Part shown: positions 34,831 to 46,908 of the stretch, piece after piece
Position numbering within the stretch: the first letter of the stretch is position 1
Layout: each line of letters starts with the position of its first letter
NCBI GenBank assembly: GCA_002633005.1
Contig: NMRA01000025.1
Coordinates: forward strand, 1,314,878-1,378,877
Reading direction: 5' to 3'
DNA length: 64,000 bases
Source of the DNA: Phoronis australis
Lineage: Eukaryota; Phoronida; Phoronidae
Notes under the pieces: model-generated
Told to the model about the DNA's origin: nothing
The model's input: the letters and a program-made list of their open reading frames with translations, nothing else
The model's database searches: none
Position numbers and translations under genes: made by a program

Positions 34831-34919
34831 GAACATAAACCAGCTTGCGTTGGAAACTAAACCTCCAGTCACGAAAAGACTATAATAGTGAGCCAAAGAA
34901 ATAATGTGCACGTAATTAT

Positions 34920-35022
34920 CAGTGGCGGATCTAGGATATCATGCCCCCTCCAGTCAGGNCCACAGACTCGAACTCGCAACCTAGCGATTAGAGCGCGCAT
35001 GCTGTACCACTGCACCACCACG
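34920..35022 (-). mobile_element. Chimeric element: tRNA-like head joined to a hAT-like end
   Basis: On the minus strand, a tRNA-like segment (35022 down to about 34960) shows GTGGTGCAGTGGTACAGC (A-box-like) and GGTTGCGAGTTCGAGTC (B-box-like) with about 30 bp between them. It runs directly into GGGGGCATGATATCCTAGAT and CCGCCACTG, which is the terminus shared with the hAT-like elements at 113, 54314 and 62681. It may be a SINE with a transposon-derived tail, or a transposon end that landed beside a tRNA-derived sequence. One ambiguous base at 34959 sits at the junction. Confidence 0.5.
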
Positions 35023-37875
35023 ATTTCGCTTATAATTTGGTTCTAAGAGACCTACTTGTTTATGGTCCACAGCGTTTGCGGGCGAAACCTACTACTTTTT
35101 GTATTATTTATTAAACTTTTTATATTTTGTGCAATCAGTTCGTAACAAATTTGTTGTATTTAAAATAGTCTTCAATTGCCTAAAAGACCAAATCCGTTAT
35201 TTTGTGTTGGCAATAATGACGCGATTGCTTTGGAAATCGTCCAAGTTAAGGTTTGACAAAGAGAGAATTATGAGATTCTGAGTGATTCACTGAGGCTTCG
35301 ATTAAAATTCACATCTTACCAGCAGCTTTTTTTTTTCATCGTCACTCAGATTCCATTTTCTTTAAAAACTGAAGTAATTTTCTTCATTGCACCATAGACT
35401 ATAGTACATCTATGATAGCACAGTGAAGCAGACGACGGAAGCGGAGTCGTAGTGCGCAGCGCCACTGCCGGTCGTCTGGGATATCGCCGGAGAGCCTATA
35501 CTTTAGCCAAAGTTCCGTTACGATTGCGCCGTTTTCCGAATTTGACACTTGAAATTGGATCTGAGCCCCCCCCCAACACACTAAAACTGCCCACATTTAA
35601 ATCTTGTTTCAGCCGTGTAATGTTAATTACAGGGGTTAATGAATAAACTCCACATTTCCCTACGCTATTGCTGTTTTATTTTTTTGCGGAAGCCAAGGGG
35701 GGGGGGCGGGCCCCCTGGCCTCATACTTGCTATTTATAGCGTACCTTTCATTCTTCACTACCGCGAGCCACTTCCTAAGCATTTCGGGGTCTCGAGGAAG
35801 TCGAAAAAACTATATACCCGCTTTCTTCGCAGCTTCATAGTTCGGACAAGCGGGAACGATGCACCGCAATATAGCGGCATTCACTCTGAAGAGACGAACC
35901 ACTGACGTCGCTGCGTCGTTTCTCTCCTTCCTCACAGGTTAACGCGACATCTCTCGGCAAGGTGTGGTCGACCGTATAAGAGGCGATGTAGATATAGACC
36001 GATTAAGACGGTAACAAAAGACTAATTAAATCGGATGACATTCTCCTTTAACTATACAAAGTGTCCGGCTTTTGATGATTTCAAGAGAACGTTTAATATT
36101 TGTTATAGTGTAAGAAATAACGACGGCGATCCTTTCATTTATTTGGTGAACTCCTGTATTGACTTAAAACTTTGCTCGTTTTATCCAAGTGTTTATTGCG
36201 CATATTTCTTAAGCAACCCCTCTTTTAAATTATATTTTTCTTTCTTAGTTAAACATTCGTTTTTTTAAATTGTTTATTGTTTATATGTGCCAGAGGCTAC
36301 GCACTGAAACTGATCACGAGTAATTTGGTGTGTGACGGCCGCTTTCGATAGTGATTAAGGAAGAAATGTCCCTTTGAACTTGTACAAACGACAATATGTT
36401 CATGTAATAAACGTGTTGCTTGTAATGCTCCAGGATTTAGTATAAACCGGGGGTTATACAAAAACGTTTGTTTTTCTGTATTTCCTGCCCTGTATTTCGG
36501 TTGTCGCTGTAAATGTCTCGATTTGAGCCGCTCTCGAACCAGCGACCTCGGCCGGGAGTATGGATTTGAGCCTGCATATATGCCGCGTGAACAGAACCAA
36601 AACAAAATTAACAACAAATAGACATGTTGTCTCCAACTAGACACTAGTCAACTCCAATAAACTCTACGCTTATCGCAAACATGCATGGTCAGGAAATGAG
36701 TCGGAGACACGTTATGAATTATTTCGTGTTTTATTAAAACCTCACTTGAGTGTGTCGCAAAATAGGAACCTTTGTGGAATGCACCAGTTTTTGTTGTTAC
36801 AGAAGCTACAAGCCTAAAACGCAGGTATCATGAGATGGAACAGTATACGGATACATTTGTCAACATCAACCAATCGGAATGTCAGAGAGTTACTTATCAT
36901 TAATCATTCGAATGTACAATCGAATCATTCGGAAAACCTCGAGTATATTCGTAACTTCAGACTCCCCCCCCTCGGAGGTGAACGTCATCTGCGCGTGTGC
37001 GAACTTCAGTCATAAGGTATCACACCATAGTTATTACAGGGTTTTGGCTGCCGACGCACACTTAAGTGAAGATGAGTCCTTTACTCACGTCCTTACCAAG
37101 AGTCTGAAAAAAAACAAAATGTTTTGTAGCATTCCCAACGGCACAAGCACTACTCATGATAACTGAAACTTAATTATGCTGCAAATTCAAATCGAAGAAA
37201 ATCCCGGTATAGAAAAATAGGACCAAAAATTGACAATGTTCTCCCCAAAATTACCACTTCCCTACAAGTTCTAGAAAAAATCTGACTACAGAATCGTTCT
37301 CTCTAGATTCTGTCCATATGTAACTTCGTAGTTAATCAATGAGAACTCCATCTGAAACACCTTGGACATTTTTGTACTGGCCTCAAATTGTCCCGCGGTG
37401 GTGTTTCAGTCATGTCTGCGCATCATGAACTTCAATCATAACAACAAATCACTCGACTCCGAAAATTGAGAATGCGAGTTCCCCCGGGGTACCCCGGCGA
37501 TATAACCCTGAGCAAGTGGTAACCGTACATCAGAAAACAGACTACGGATTAAAAATGACCTCGCTTACGATTTTTGAGACTTGCTTGGTTGAAGTCATGA
37601 TTTTGTCTGTCTCTTGACCAAATACCTTTATTGTAATGGTTGCTGTCACACATGAGCGAATAAGAAACACTTCCGAGAGACAATGTGAGACTAAATACTT
37701 CAAGTGTTCTGTATGTGAGAACCATAGTACACGATCTTCTCGCTAAGACAGTGCTATCCATTTCATCAAACCTCCATTGTGTTCATCTAACCAGATGAGT
37801 GCCACTAGCGACCTCTCCTTTCGGCCAAACTGCCCTGTTCAAAAGTGTCGTACGTGTTGTTCGTTTCACTATAAG
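35023..37875. other. Intergenic, no supported gene
   Basis: A GC patch GGGGGCGGGCCCCC near 35699 and a possible tRNA-like B-box (GGTCGCTGGTTCGAGAGC, minus strand, about 36525-36545) hint at more worn repeats. ATGTCCCTTTGAAC at 36366 resembles an end of the 63440 family. No coding exon is supported. Confidence 0.35.
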
Positions 37876-37947
37876 CATGGGCGGCGCAGTACGGCTGAAA
37901 AAAGTGGGAACTTATAGCGACCACTCCCCTGTGGTGCGCCGCCCGTG
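37876..37947. repeat. 72-bp inverted repeat
   Basis: CATGGGCGGCGCA at the left and TGCGCCGCCCGTG at the right pair with one mismatch. The GC-rich arms stand out from AT-rich flanks. Probably a very short MITE. Confidence 0.65.
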
Positions 37948-40900
37948 ATATTAAGGTAAACTTTTGCAACGCGTGACACTTATTTCGTTCATTTGAAAAT
38001 GAATTTGCTTTTTATGAAATACGTCTTTTCCGTTTCATGCCTAAGAGATCGTCTTATTCCCTTGGCTTATTTGCTTAAAGCTGAACTTCGCCCTGTTTAG
38101 CTGGCCAAACACGTGAATGCAATGAGACCTTTTACTGTCATAAAATTTGTCTCACATTGTCCCTTACCCTAATGGGATTCTATTTCCGTTGCCAACTTGA
38201 GAACAACATAAAAACCATCAGCGACTCGATAAAACGCCTCGGAATTTATTGAGGTTGACAAGCCCTAAAATTGCGAATACGAAACTGGCGCATGTGTGCA
38301 CTGGCTGTGACGAGTTGGTGAGAGAAACAGGAATCCTGTCACGGTAAGAGTACAAATTTTCGATTTCCGTTTTGGCCTCCTAAACGGGCGAAATGCATCT
38401 TTAAATTACATCTTGGTCGTTTCATATTAGATTTGTTGTTTTTTGCGAAATGGTCTTGTTTGTTTAAAGACGATCTATTCGTTTAACGACTTATATGTCT
38501 GCTTGCGTTATACATCTATTTTGGTTTAAATCGCACGCCATATCATCTACACCGTTACAATATTCACCAATAGGTAGCAGCAGCTTCTTCAAACACTCGC
38601 CAATACTCTCGCGCGAAATACGAACGTTGCCCGAGGCAGTGCCTCGGGGATGGAAAGATTGCGTAGTATGTTTGTTCATACGACTGGAGCTCAATCTGAC
38701 ATGCTATGCGCTGTGACAAAAGACGTGGAAAGCGACAGCTCCGACAACGAACGGTCTTCTCTTCGCCGTGATTTTCGTTTAGACTTAGCACAAATACGGA
38801 GGTAGGTGCTTTTTCAGTGGGCTAAACTGCTTCCAGAAAGAGATTCCCGCGACAGAGCAGAAGTTCTAGGAAAGTTGGCGATTTAAAAAAGACAAAATTA
38901 AGGTCGCGTTGAAATCACTCTCTCGGCGAAACAGAATTGGTGACTGTTTGTTAACAAAAACGTGTTTGGTTTTAGAATTTTAGTCAATGCGAGACAACTC
39001 AACTCTTTCTGACGAATCACTGACTTTTTATCGGGTAGTATGTATACGGAAAAGAATTGCAAGGGTCAAGCGTTACACGAGTCTCAATGCTCCGTTAGTC
39101 AATTCATAAGCCATTGTGAAACTTCGGTGTAGATACTAAAAGAGTTTTGGTATGTTCTGTAGATGCGTCAATGAGGTCAAATCTCGAGCTATAGCTTAGG
39201 CAGCAGTATCCGACTGAGTATTGATGTTTTGTGAATACACAGCGGCAAATGGCCCACAGGTCTATATGTTACATAATACAAAATGTCTCGCTGTGGTCGG
39301 GCAAGGGTAAAAAGAGCCATAGATTCTCCTTTGCCACAACCAGAACTCAAACAACGCGTTCAACAGCGAAACCCAACAATAACGAAACCAATAGGAATAA
39401 CTCTTGCCACAGTTTAGGGCGTATCTATAGTTAACATCTTCTGAGACACCTGAAGAAGATTTTAGTGCATTTTAAATCATGAAATTGACTTTCCGAACTT
39501 AACTCGATTTTCGATTTCATTATGAATCGGGTAGAGTCCCCAGAAACCCCACCATAACNTATCTTAGGTCAGTCATTGTTTAGATTGGCCGTGATCGCGT
39601 CAGTGCCTACAATAGATTTTTGAGGCTAAGTGACACAAGCCATTCTCGGAGCTTCATTTCCACCTAATTGTCGGTCTTTTAAAAACGTTGTCAAAATAAC
39701 GTCTACGTTAGACAAAAATGAGGGATAGAATAAAACCTTTAGAAATATTTTATGATGTAAAGTGACACGTCAGCATGCAAAGAAAATTAAGCACTAAGGT
39801 TTTGCATTAGAATTTTTACCAAAACGATAGTTTGGAACGTCGTGGTGAGACGCTCTTCAAACACTTTCGATATGGAGCGACCATAGCTATAATTCATTGG
39901 TCCCGAAAATTGGACTTTTTCATGCAACATGTCACTGGATGTACACATCGTCTTGCTCCCGCAGTTCAGCTTTCAGGCGCAGCTGTTCAAGTTTTGTGAC
40001 TGAACTTAAGAGTCACACTTGATCTCAAGATCACATATGCATGAACTTTTAAATTCGTCAATTTTAAGTTCATCAAGGCAATTCGGAGTAGCAAAGAGGC
40101 TTACGAACTTTGTTTACAGTACATGGTCAGATGGAACTTTTTTCGAACTACAAAAAGAATTTTTGCAATAATTTGCCTCACAATGACCCTTGGTGGAGCA
40201 TGGGAGTAATTGCTTGGTGAAAATAGTCGCTACAGTTGTGAGTAGACTACGTCGCAGCGACAAAGGTTGAAAAAAACGGGATACAAATTTGTATTATTTT
40301 TGAACATCTGTTTTGCTGTAGCGCACTACAATTTTTACCAATACGATCGTTTGTTTAATCTCCACATTTCTTGAGTGAACTTGAAGTTATAAGTTTACTT
40401 GAGTATTCTAAATAAGTTCACGCACGAAACAATTACTTCATTGGCGGCCATTTTGCTATAGCCGTTCACATTGCTGTGATCTAGTGTGAGCGATCTCGTA
40501 ACATTCACAGGATACTGTAGAGTTACTGAACTCACCCCGATCATTTTAGTAGCATTCAACACTGGTAACTTTTTATCAAAACATTTGCCAAATACCTCAA
40601 ACTTGTGCCGTTGTACAACAGATTGTAAATTTGATGTTGAGAAGTTTTTGGCCGTTTTTCAGTAGCTGTTGCTCAGTTTTTGCAAGTTCTCTCACTCGTG
40701 CCATATCATGCCAGTCCCCTGGTTTACGGCATTTCAGCTCCACATCACCATAGTGTCCCAAAAAGATGGCACGATGATCACGCAATATGTGCACGTTTTC
40801 AAGTCTAACATGACAGGCGTATTAAGCCTTCCATTTCGCCTTGCAAACCAATATAGGGCTAATGAACCTTTAAAGGGTACGGTAATATATACCGTTGAAT

Positions 40901-41051
40901 ATTTCGTCTGAATCACTTGAATTTACCACCAGACAACTGTGACAATTTGTCGGCATGATGGCCGCAGAGAGTTTATAAAAAAACTAGGAAATATCACACA
41001 GCACTAAAGCCATGCAAGGATGATGCAGAACGCTGTCCGCCAACTACCTTA
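37948..41051. other. Intergenic, no gene seen
   Basis: Contains the short GC hairpin described at 38630 and an ambiguous base near 39559. Short ORFs only. Confidence 0.4.
38630..38648. repeat. Perfect 9-bp-arm hairpin
   Basis: CCCGAGGCA-G-TGCCTCGGG. The arms are exact and GC-rich. No poly-T or coding context makes it a terminator; function unknown. Confidence 0.7.
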
Positions 41052-41065
41052 TCGCCATCTAGTGA
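41052..41065 (-). promoter_or_regulatory. CTCF-like motif
   Basis: On the minus strand TCACTAGATGGCGA fits the core CCASYAGRKGGCRS at 12 of 14 positions. It lies about 7 kb upstream of the first KCTD coding exon. The motif is frequent enough by chance that occupancy is only a suggestion. Confidence 0.3.
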
Positions 41066-42722
41066 CAAGGCGTATTTCATAACGTGGTTGTTGCTCGAAA
41101 AATGACTGAATTATCAGATGGAACCGCGAACATCATTCGACGGGCTTCTGTAATCGTTATTCACGCGTAATAATCGAATGCGCTGTTACCGATATATACT
41201 CACCGGCTTCAAAAAGCTCAAGTATCATGGTCACGTATTATTTTGAGATCGTTTGTTTCCAGCTGAATCGGTTTGCATTGCAATTTCTTTCTTGAAGTAA
41301 GCAGAGTGAGCTACTTCAAAAGCGCCCAATGAAAGCTTGAACTAGGAAATCTCCGGGAACAGATTTTCCTGAACCTACGTAAATTTTTTTTTCACTGTAT
41401 TTTAACTAGCAATACGTTTATACCATTGCTTTAAGATGACTGGAAACTATTATAATAGTGTTAGAACAGTCTCTCTGTAGATTCACAAAAAGCATAATTC
41501 CTTTTTATCCAGTGGACACGATATCTGACCGCCAAAAATTCACGTGAAGTCTTTATCTGGTGTTCTCCACGTTCCAGAAAGCAAACCATAAATAATTGTT
41601 CCTAGGTTAGGTAAATTCATCACATCATGCTGATAAATAAATCATCTACCCTGCCATGTCGAACAGTCGGTCCACTTGCCTATTTCGATTGCAGTTATGG
41701 TATTACAATTACTGGTACAAAATTTCCCTAAGGTAAGAAAACAACCTCTTTGTCTCGTTCATAATGGAATTATTGGTTATTTGCATAGACTATGTAACTG
41801 GTATGCCTAGTCTATTAGACAAATTTCCCTGTTCTTCTTGAACTCAGAGCTGAGCTGTGTGTTCTTTGATTGGGCCAAAAACTATGTAGTTGGTTTTGGT
41901 CTTTGTTTTTTGATTTTTAAAATCGACATGGTGGTGCGGTATTTTTGTTTTTAGCTGCTCAGTTTTTCAAAAACTAAAATCCACCCGAGACGAGCAAAAA
42001 TGATGCGAGATTTTTTTATTCTGTCATCTCTTGGCAAATCATACGCGTTTTCGCAGCTTTTGAAAATAAAAAAACTTGACTGCAATCGATGCGCCCTGGT
42101 GTTGTTTTTTCTTTTTAGTCGGTGATCGCTGATCTCACAAAGTGAGTTGGAATACAAACCAGAACTAATTGCGCTCTTTTGATACTCTATCTTTAATGTT
42201 TCAATATTTTTAACGTAGACGGTGACTTGTGCAATTGATTTGAAACAATTGAAATATATGAGGCCGATTTTTTGAAAGTAAAAGGCCTAATTCGGCTTTT
42301 GTGTTTTAGCCATCTCTGATCAGGACGCCTTGTGAAAGTTTGATTTCTCTGTACTTTAATGATACAGAATTTGCATACATGCCAGCTGATATTTTTGGAA
42401 GCAAGTTGAACGCTGTCACAATACCTCAGTTTGTAAAACTCGTAGCGTACGTTCGTGTCACGTTCGAACAATCCAAAAGCTCGCCTGTCGCAATTATTCA
42501 AGAAATCTTGTGAAATTGGTTTGGCAAATTGCAGATAACTGTTTTGTCAGTGTATCTGGACATTGTGTTGACATCGTCAAAGTTGTATGTGTGTCTAATT
42601 AGCGCCATCCTATGGACCAGTCCACACAAAACTTGGCAGCAAAGGCAGTGTGATCACGTGTATCGCTTGTAATGCATGGCGTTGTCTCGCAAATACTTGC
42701 TGGATCTTAATGCGTGTTCAAA
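41066..42722. other. Intergenic, no gene seen
   Basis: Unique AT-rich DNA, short ORFs only. Confidence 0.4.
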
Positions 42723-43030
42723 AGTGACATTACCGACGAGAAAAGTGATTCTTTTGAGATCAGCCTCAGCTCGGATTCGAACCTGCAACCTCCTGATTTG
42801 CAGCCTGTCGGACCTTAACCGTACTTGATGAATGACAAAATAACACTGTGGAAGAGTCATCGGCCTTGTTTCAAGCGAATGTCTGTCAATTTGTAATAAA
42901 ATCTCAAAAACACAACGGATTTTGTTGCTTTATAGCTTTGGTCAAAGACATTAGCTTCAAGGTGTCTATCCCTTTCAACAATATTCCCAAAAATGCCTTT
43001 TTAGGCCCTAACACCGACAATGTCCTTTAA
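42723..43030. mobile_element. TIR element with internal tRNA-like segment, copy 2
   Basis: The left end AGTGACATTACCGACGAGAA is mirrored at the right, whose reverse complement reads AAAGGACATTGTCGGTG. Between 42771 and about 42840 on the minus strand is a tRNA-like segment: a perfect B-box GGTTCGAATCC (42773-42783) and a CTGCAAATC loop reminiscent of tRNA-Cys (GCA). The body then carries GTAATAAAATCTCAAAAACAC and AGCTTTGGTCAAAGACATTA, shared with copies at 6216 and 63440. Length 308 bp, close to the 296 bp of the other full copy. Confidence 0.65.
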
Positions 43031-45603
43031 ACGCAGCACAGGTGATGATAATTATGTACTCGCAGCTTTCAAAATGCTAACAAAAGCAAAACAATGAAAC
43101 TCTTTGTGTTTGTAGGGCCATAGTTAATCGTGCTTCCACACATCCTTCTTCGCGCAGTTTATAGCGGGGCCTCGAATTTCATTTACGTGAAATTAATTAA
43201 CGAAATTCTATACATTGTTTGCCAATCAGCCCGAGGCTAAAGCTCAATAATGTACACGTTGAATTTGAAGCTGAAAAAAGTCTTGCATAATTTGCTCCTG
43301 GCAACGGCGCGGTAATAGCATCGCCTTAGGGTGGCACTTAGTGAAAACAATAACGAACTCTTAAAGGACTAAACACCTGACATCGTCATGGAATTAGGCT
43401 CTTTGGGCCTTAGCCGCGAGCAAAAGAATGATCGTACGTCTGTCCACTAAAGGCAACACTCGCTTTAGACCACCATCGGGCTGAAGACTAGGAAAAGTGA
43501 TCGTCTGTCTTTTCGTGTCATGAAGTCACGTGCTTGAGAGAAAGGGAAGTGACGTGGCCTTTGTGTATTGTTAGAAAGTAGGTTCAACAATCGATTTTTT
43601 TAGTGTACTGGGTTTGTGCTTAATAGTTTCGAAATTTAAATGACTTTTCTCAAGTCATAGATTCGTTTCTTCACTTTGTTGAACCAATTTTTCGTTTGTT
43701 TTATCTGATTTTTGGAGAAAGTAGAGGCCTGACTGGTTTTATTTTTCATAACTATTAATGTATGACAACTACTGAAGTGTGTGAACTTTATATTTTTAAA
43801 ACATTGGATTTTGGACACATATTCAGCAAAAAGTAGAAGATAGAAAACACACCTCTGGTGTGCATTAAACACTGACACACCAACTTCATTCTCAGAATGT
43901 TAGAGCCTGTCTTAAATAGGCCATGTCTCAATAAATTGTGAATATGCGAATGAAGTACTTTTTTACAAACAACAACGGGTCTTCCATGTGTCAGAAACCA
44001 TTTGAGAACCAGTTACCATTTCAATCTCTCGAAAGTCTGCTTTTGCGATACTATTTTTATGTAAATGAGTATGGTAATATTTTATCGTTATCCTAATGAA
44101 ACAAGGTACAGATTTTATTATTTGTTTATTTTACTATTGAATAACGCTTACGTACTATTTGGAATTATTAGATTTTAGATGTTAATACTTGTTTTTAATT
44201 GTACCAGTTGTGATGTTTTCTTTAAAACCGTAATTTATTTATAAATTGTTTCTTTTCCTGATTTTACTTGTAAACGCAGTTCTCCAGCAAGTCACCAGGT
44301 GGCGCTTGATACAAATTTGAATATTCACGGTCTTATGAGACATAGCAACTTTGACGTTTCGATGAAATGGAGACGCTCGGAAACGGGCAACTTTGGCACC
44401 AAAACTGGTGAATACTTATTTACATATAGGTTACGTGACTTGCCAACACATGCATTGAAGGCGACACCGTCCAGGGGATCCCTAGTATATAACAAATGGT
44501 TTCGACTTTCGTTCGGTTCCCGCTCAATCCGCTGGGTCAAACATCTTTAGAATGTTGTGAAAACTACCCTATTGTGACTACACCCTTACGAATTAGCAAA
44601 GTTTGAGATATTCCATAAAGTAAGATCATGATTAAAAGTTTCCAAGACAATTAACGAGATATACGACATGTAATAAAGCAAGCCACGTGACAGCTAGCGC
44701 ATGTTCCCTACCCAAGATTTTTAGAAAAGTTCTTTCCAGCATTCTAAAAGAATTGTCAAAATTTGATTAATGTCTTGCCAAAATTTGAAAACATTTGACA
44801 CGGTACTAAAACATTAGCTTCGTCCCCTCACCGCCAGGAGGATAAATTAGCAAGAATTAATGAACACGTCTCGTATGGCTTGGGAAACCCGGCCGCGTTT
44901 GATAGTCGAAGAGTTTTCCACCGTTCCACCAATCGTTACCCGGTTTTTTTACTAATTTAATTATCGACTGGGTCTTATCCGCTCTCCATTGCTCCACCAT
45001 TGCAGTTGGTTTAGTTACCACCGCGCCAGCATAGGTGGCGCTCGTTTTTTTTTGAAGCGGGCAGAAAGTGTAGGCACGATTATAAAAAATGCTGGCACGA
45101 TTTTTAGAGAATCTCTCGAGATTCATAGAAAATCTTGGAAATACTGAATTTATTGTTGTCTTGAGTTGGAAATACGGTCTTGATTTTCGTCAATTTAGCA
45201 TGCCATACCCACTGGCCTCGAGGTATAAATGAACCAATGTTTTTATGGAGTGAATTCTCAGCATGGAGTTCTTTGATGTGGAGGTTGGATCTCTTTATTA
45301 CTGACTGAATCCTGGTGACTGTCTCGCAGTTGTACATCTGATGATGATGATGGGTGAAATGCATATAAACGTTGTTTATTCACAATGCACATCAGCGTCG
45401 CTTTTACTGTTTTCAATTTTTGACGGTTTTTGTTCAAGAGATGAGAAATCAAAAATAAGCCCTTGTTGTTGCTTATCCTCAAACTGAAGAAGCTTGCTCG
45501 CTCCTTTTCATTTCAACTTTAAGGCAAGTGTGTGTAATTACCCAAATATCTACAGAACTCAGTAAAAGTACATAGTATACATGCATGTATTTTACAATGT
45601 TAC
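43031..45603. other. Intergenic, no gene seen
   Basis: Unique DNA containing the CTCF-like site at 44292. AGGTGGCGCT recurs near 45034. Short ORFs only. Confidence 0.4.
44292..44305 (+). promoter_or_regulatory. CTCF-like motif
   Basis: TCACCAGGTGGCGC matches the CTCF core CCASYAGRKGGCRS at 13 of 14 positions. It lies about 3.9 kb upstream of the first KCTD coding exon and points toward the gene, opposite to the motif at 41052. Confidence 0.35.
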
Positions 45604-45810
45604 GTTTATTTGTATTAAGGCCTCTGGCCCAAAGTACAATACAAAAATAAAGTGGCACATTTGCACACTCAGTCAACCCATGTAAGAGTTGTTCTTTTCT
45701 TTAAGGGCAGAATACACATATTTAATAACATATATATCTGAATAAGGTAGCAATCGTATACTTAATTTTTGTTTATTGTACTTTGGCCCAGAGGCCTTTA
45801 ATACAAATAC
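45604..45810. mobile_element. 207-bp inverted-repeat element
   Basis: Left arm ATTTGTATTAAGGCCTCTGG continues with CCCAAAGTACAATAC. The right arm is its inverse: GTACTTTGGCCCAGAGGCCT continues with TTAATACAAAT. Arms are about 48 bp with a few mismatches and a spacer of about 110 bp. Likely a MITE, or two head-to-head copies of one fragment. Confidence 0.65.
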
Positions 45811-46596
45811 ATGTATTTTCTGAAAATAGAATCCCTGTAACTTAGGTTTTTAACTTTTTATCAGTCTGCCATTAATCAAGGGTCGCGTGGTCATGTCTTT
45901 TTTGTAAAATTTGGCAAAAAGAGAAGATACATTGATAGCAAAACCACGGTATCAATTACATGATCAAATTTCATTTGATATACAGTGGGAATGCTAGAGA
46001 TGAAGTATCCGTTGGCTTTATTCACCTTCTTGAATGAATAAAGCAAAGTATCAGAAAGTTTCATATGAATCCTATCAGCCGTTCCTGAGATACGATGTTC
46101 CAAATTAAGCCCCCATTTGGACAGTTTTCTAGGGTCCTACATAACTTTGAAACTGAAAATTGAAATCGTTGCCTTTGTCAGAACTTCTCCCGGTCCTCTG
46201 GTGAGGGTCTATTAGAGTAGACTGATATTCTAAAATTAAATAGTATGTCAAAAATTGGTGGGTAGGTTAGGACAAGTGATTGCTCGTAATTGCTCACCAA
46301 ACTTTTACACATTTTTCTTTTCGTACAACAAGTGCGCAAGAACCCATTGCAGTGTTCTATGAAATTATTCTGCCAAATCCTTTCTCTTTGTTACATTTTC
46401 TGATGTCGAACATGCGGTTAAACAATGGTAAACCAACTCGAGTCCGTTGCCTTAGGCGAAATGGAATTAAAATTGTCGCAGGTTGTGTTTTCAATAGAGA
46501 TTTGAAGCCTACTTCTCATTGGTTGCATACTATAAATAAAGGCATATTGTAAGGTCAGGAGGATTTAAATCGTAGACCGTCTGCGACCAATAACAG
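45811..46596. other. Intergenic, no gene seen
   Basis: Unique AT-rich DNA; short ORFs only. Confidence 0.4.
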
Positions 46597-46908
46597 TTAT
46601 GGTGGCAGTGACAACGATGATGACAGCGGGTGGACGATGGAGACGGTGATTGTTATGACGAAGATTAAGATGATTATGGTGATGACGATGATGATGGCGG
46701 GTGATAGTGATGATAGGTGATCATCACTGATAATGCCGACGATGATGATGGGTGATGGTGATGACGACCATGATGATGGGTGATGGTGATGACGAATTAG
46801 GGGATGATGGGTGTTGGTGATGACGACAATACCGATGAGTGACAACGAAGATGATGGTGATGATCCTGGAGACGATGATGTTTGGCGATGGTGATGAAGA
46901 CGATGAAT
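46597..46908. repeat. GATGATGGTGATGACGA-type minisatellite
   Basis: About 310 bp of irregular GAT/GAC/GGT triplets with repeated GATGATGGGTGATGGTGATG blocks. The 142-codon minus-strand frame through it (His/Ile/Ser/Val-rich) is a triplet-repeat artefact. Confidence 0.9.

Noticed and set aside
36297-36644. 115-codon minus-strand ORF and a B-box-like GGTTCGAGAGC.
   Set aside because: The ORF has no recognisable domain and likely crosses repeat debris; no A-box was found at the right distance for a tRNA.
42767-42840. A functional tRNA-Cys gene on the minus strand.
   Set aside because: The B-box is perfect, but acceptor and D stems do not pair and the segment belongs to a repeated element, so it is called tRNA-like only.
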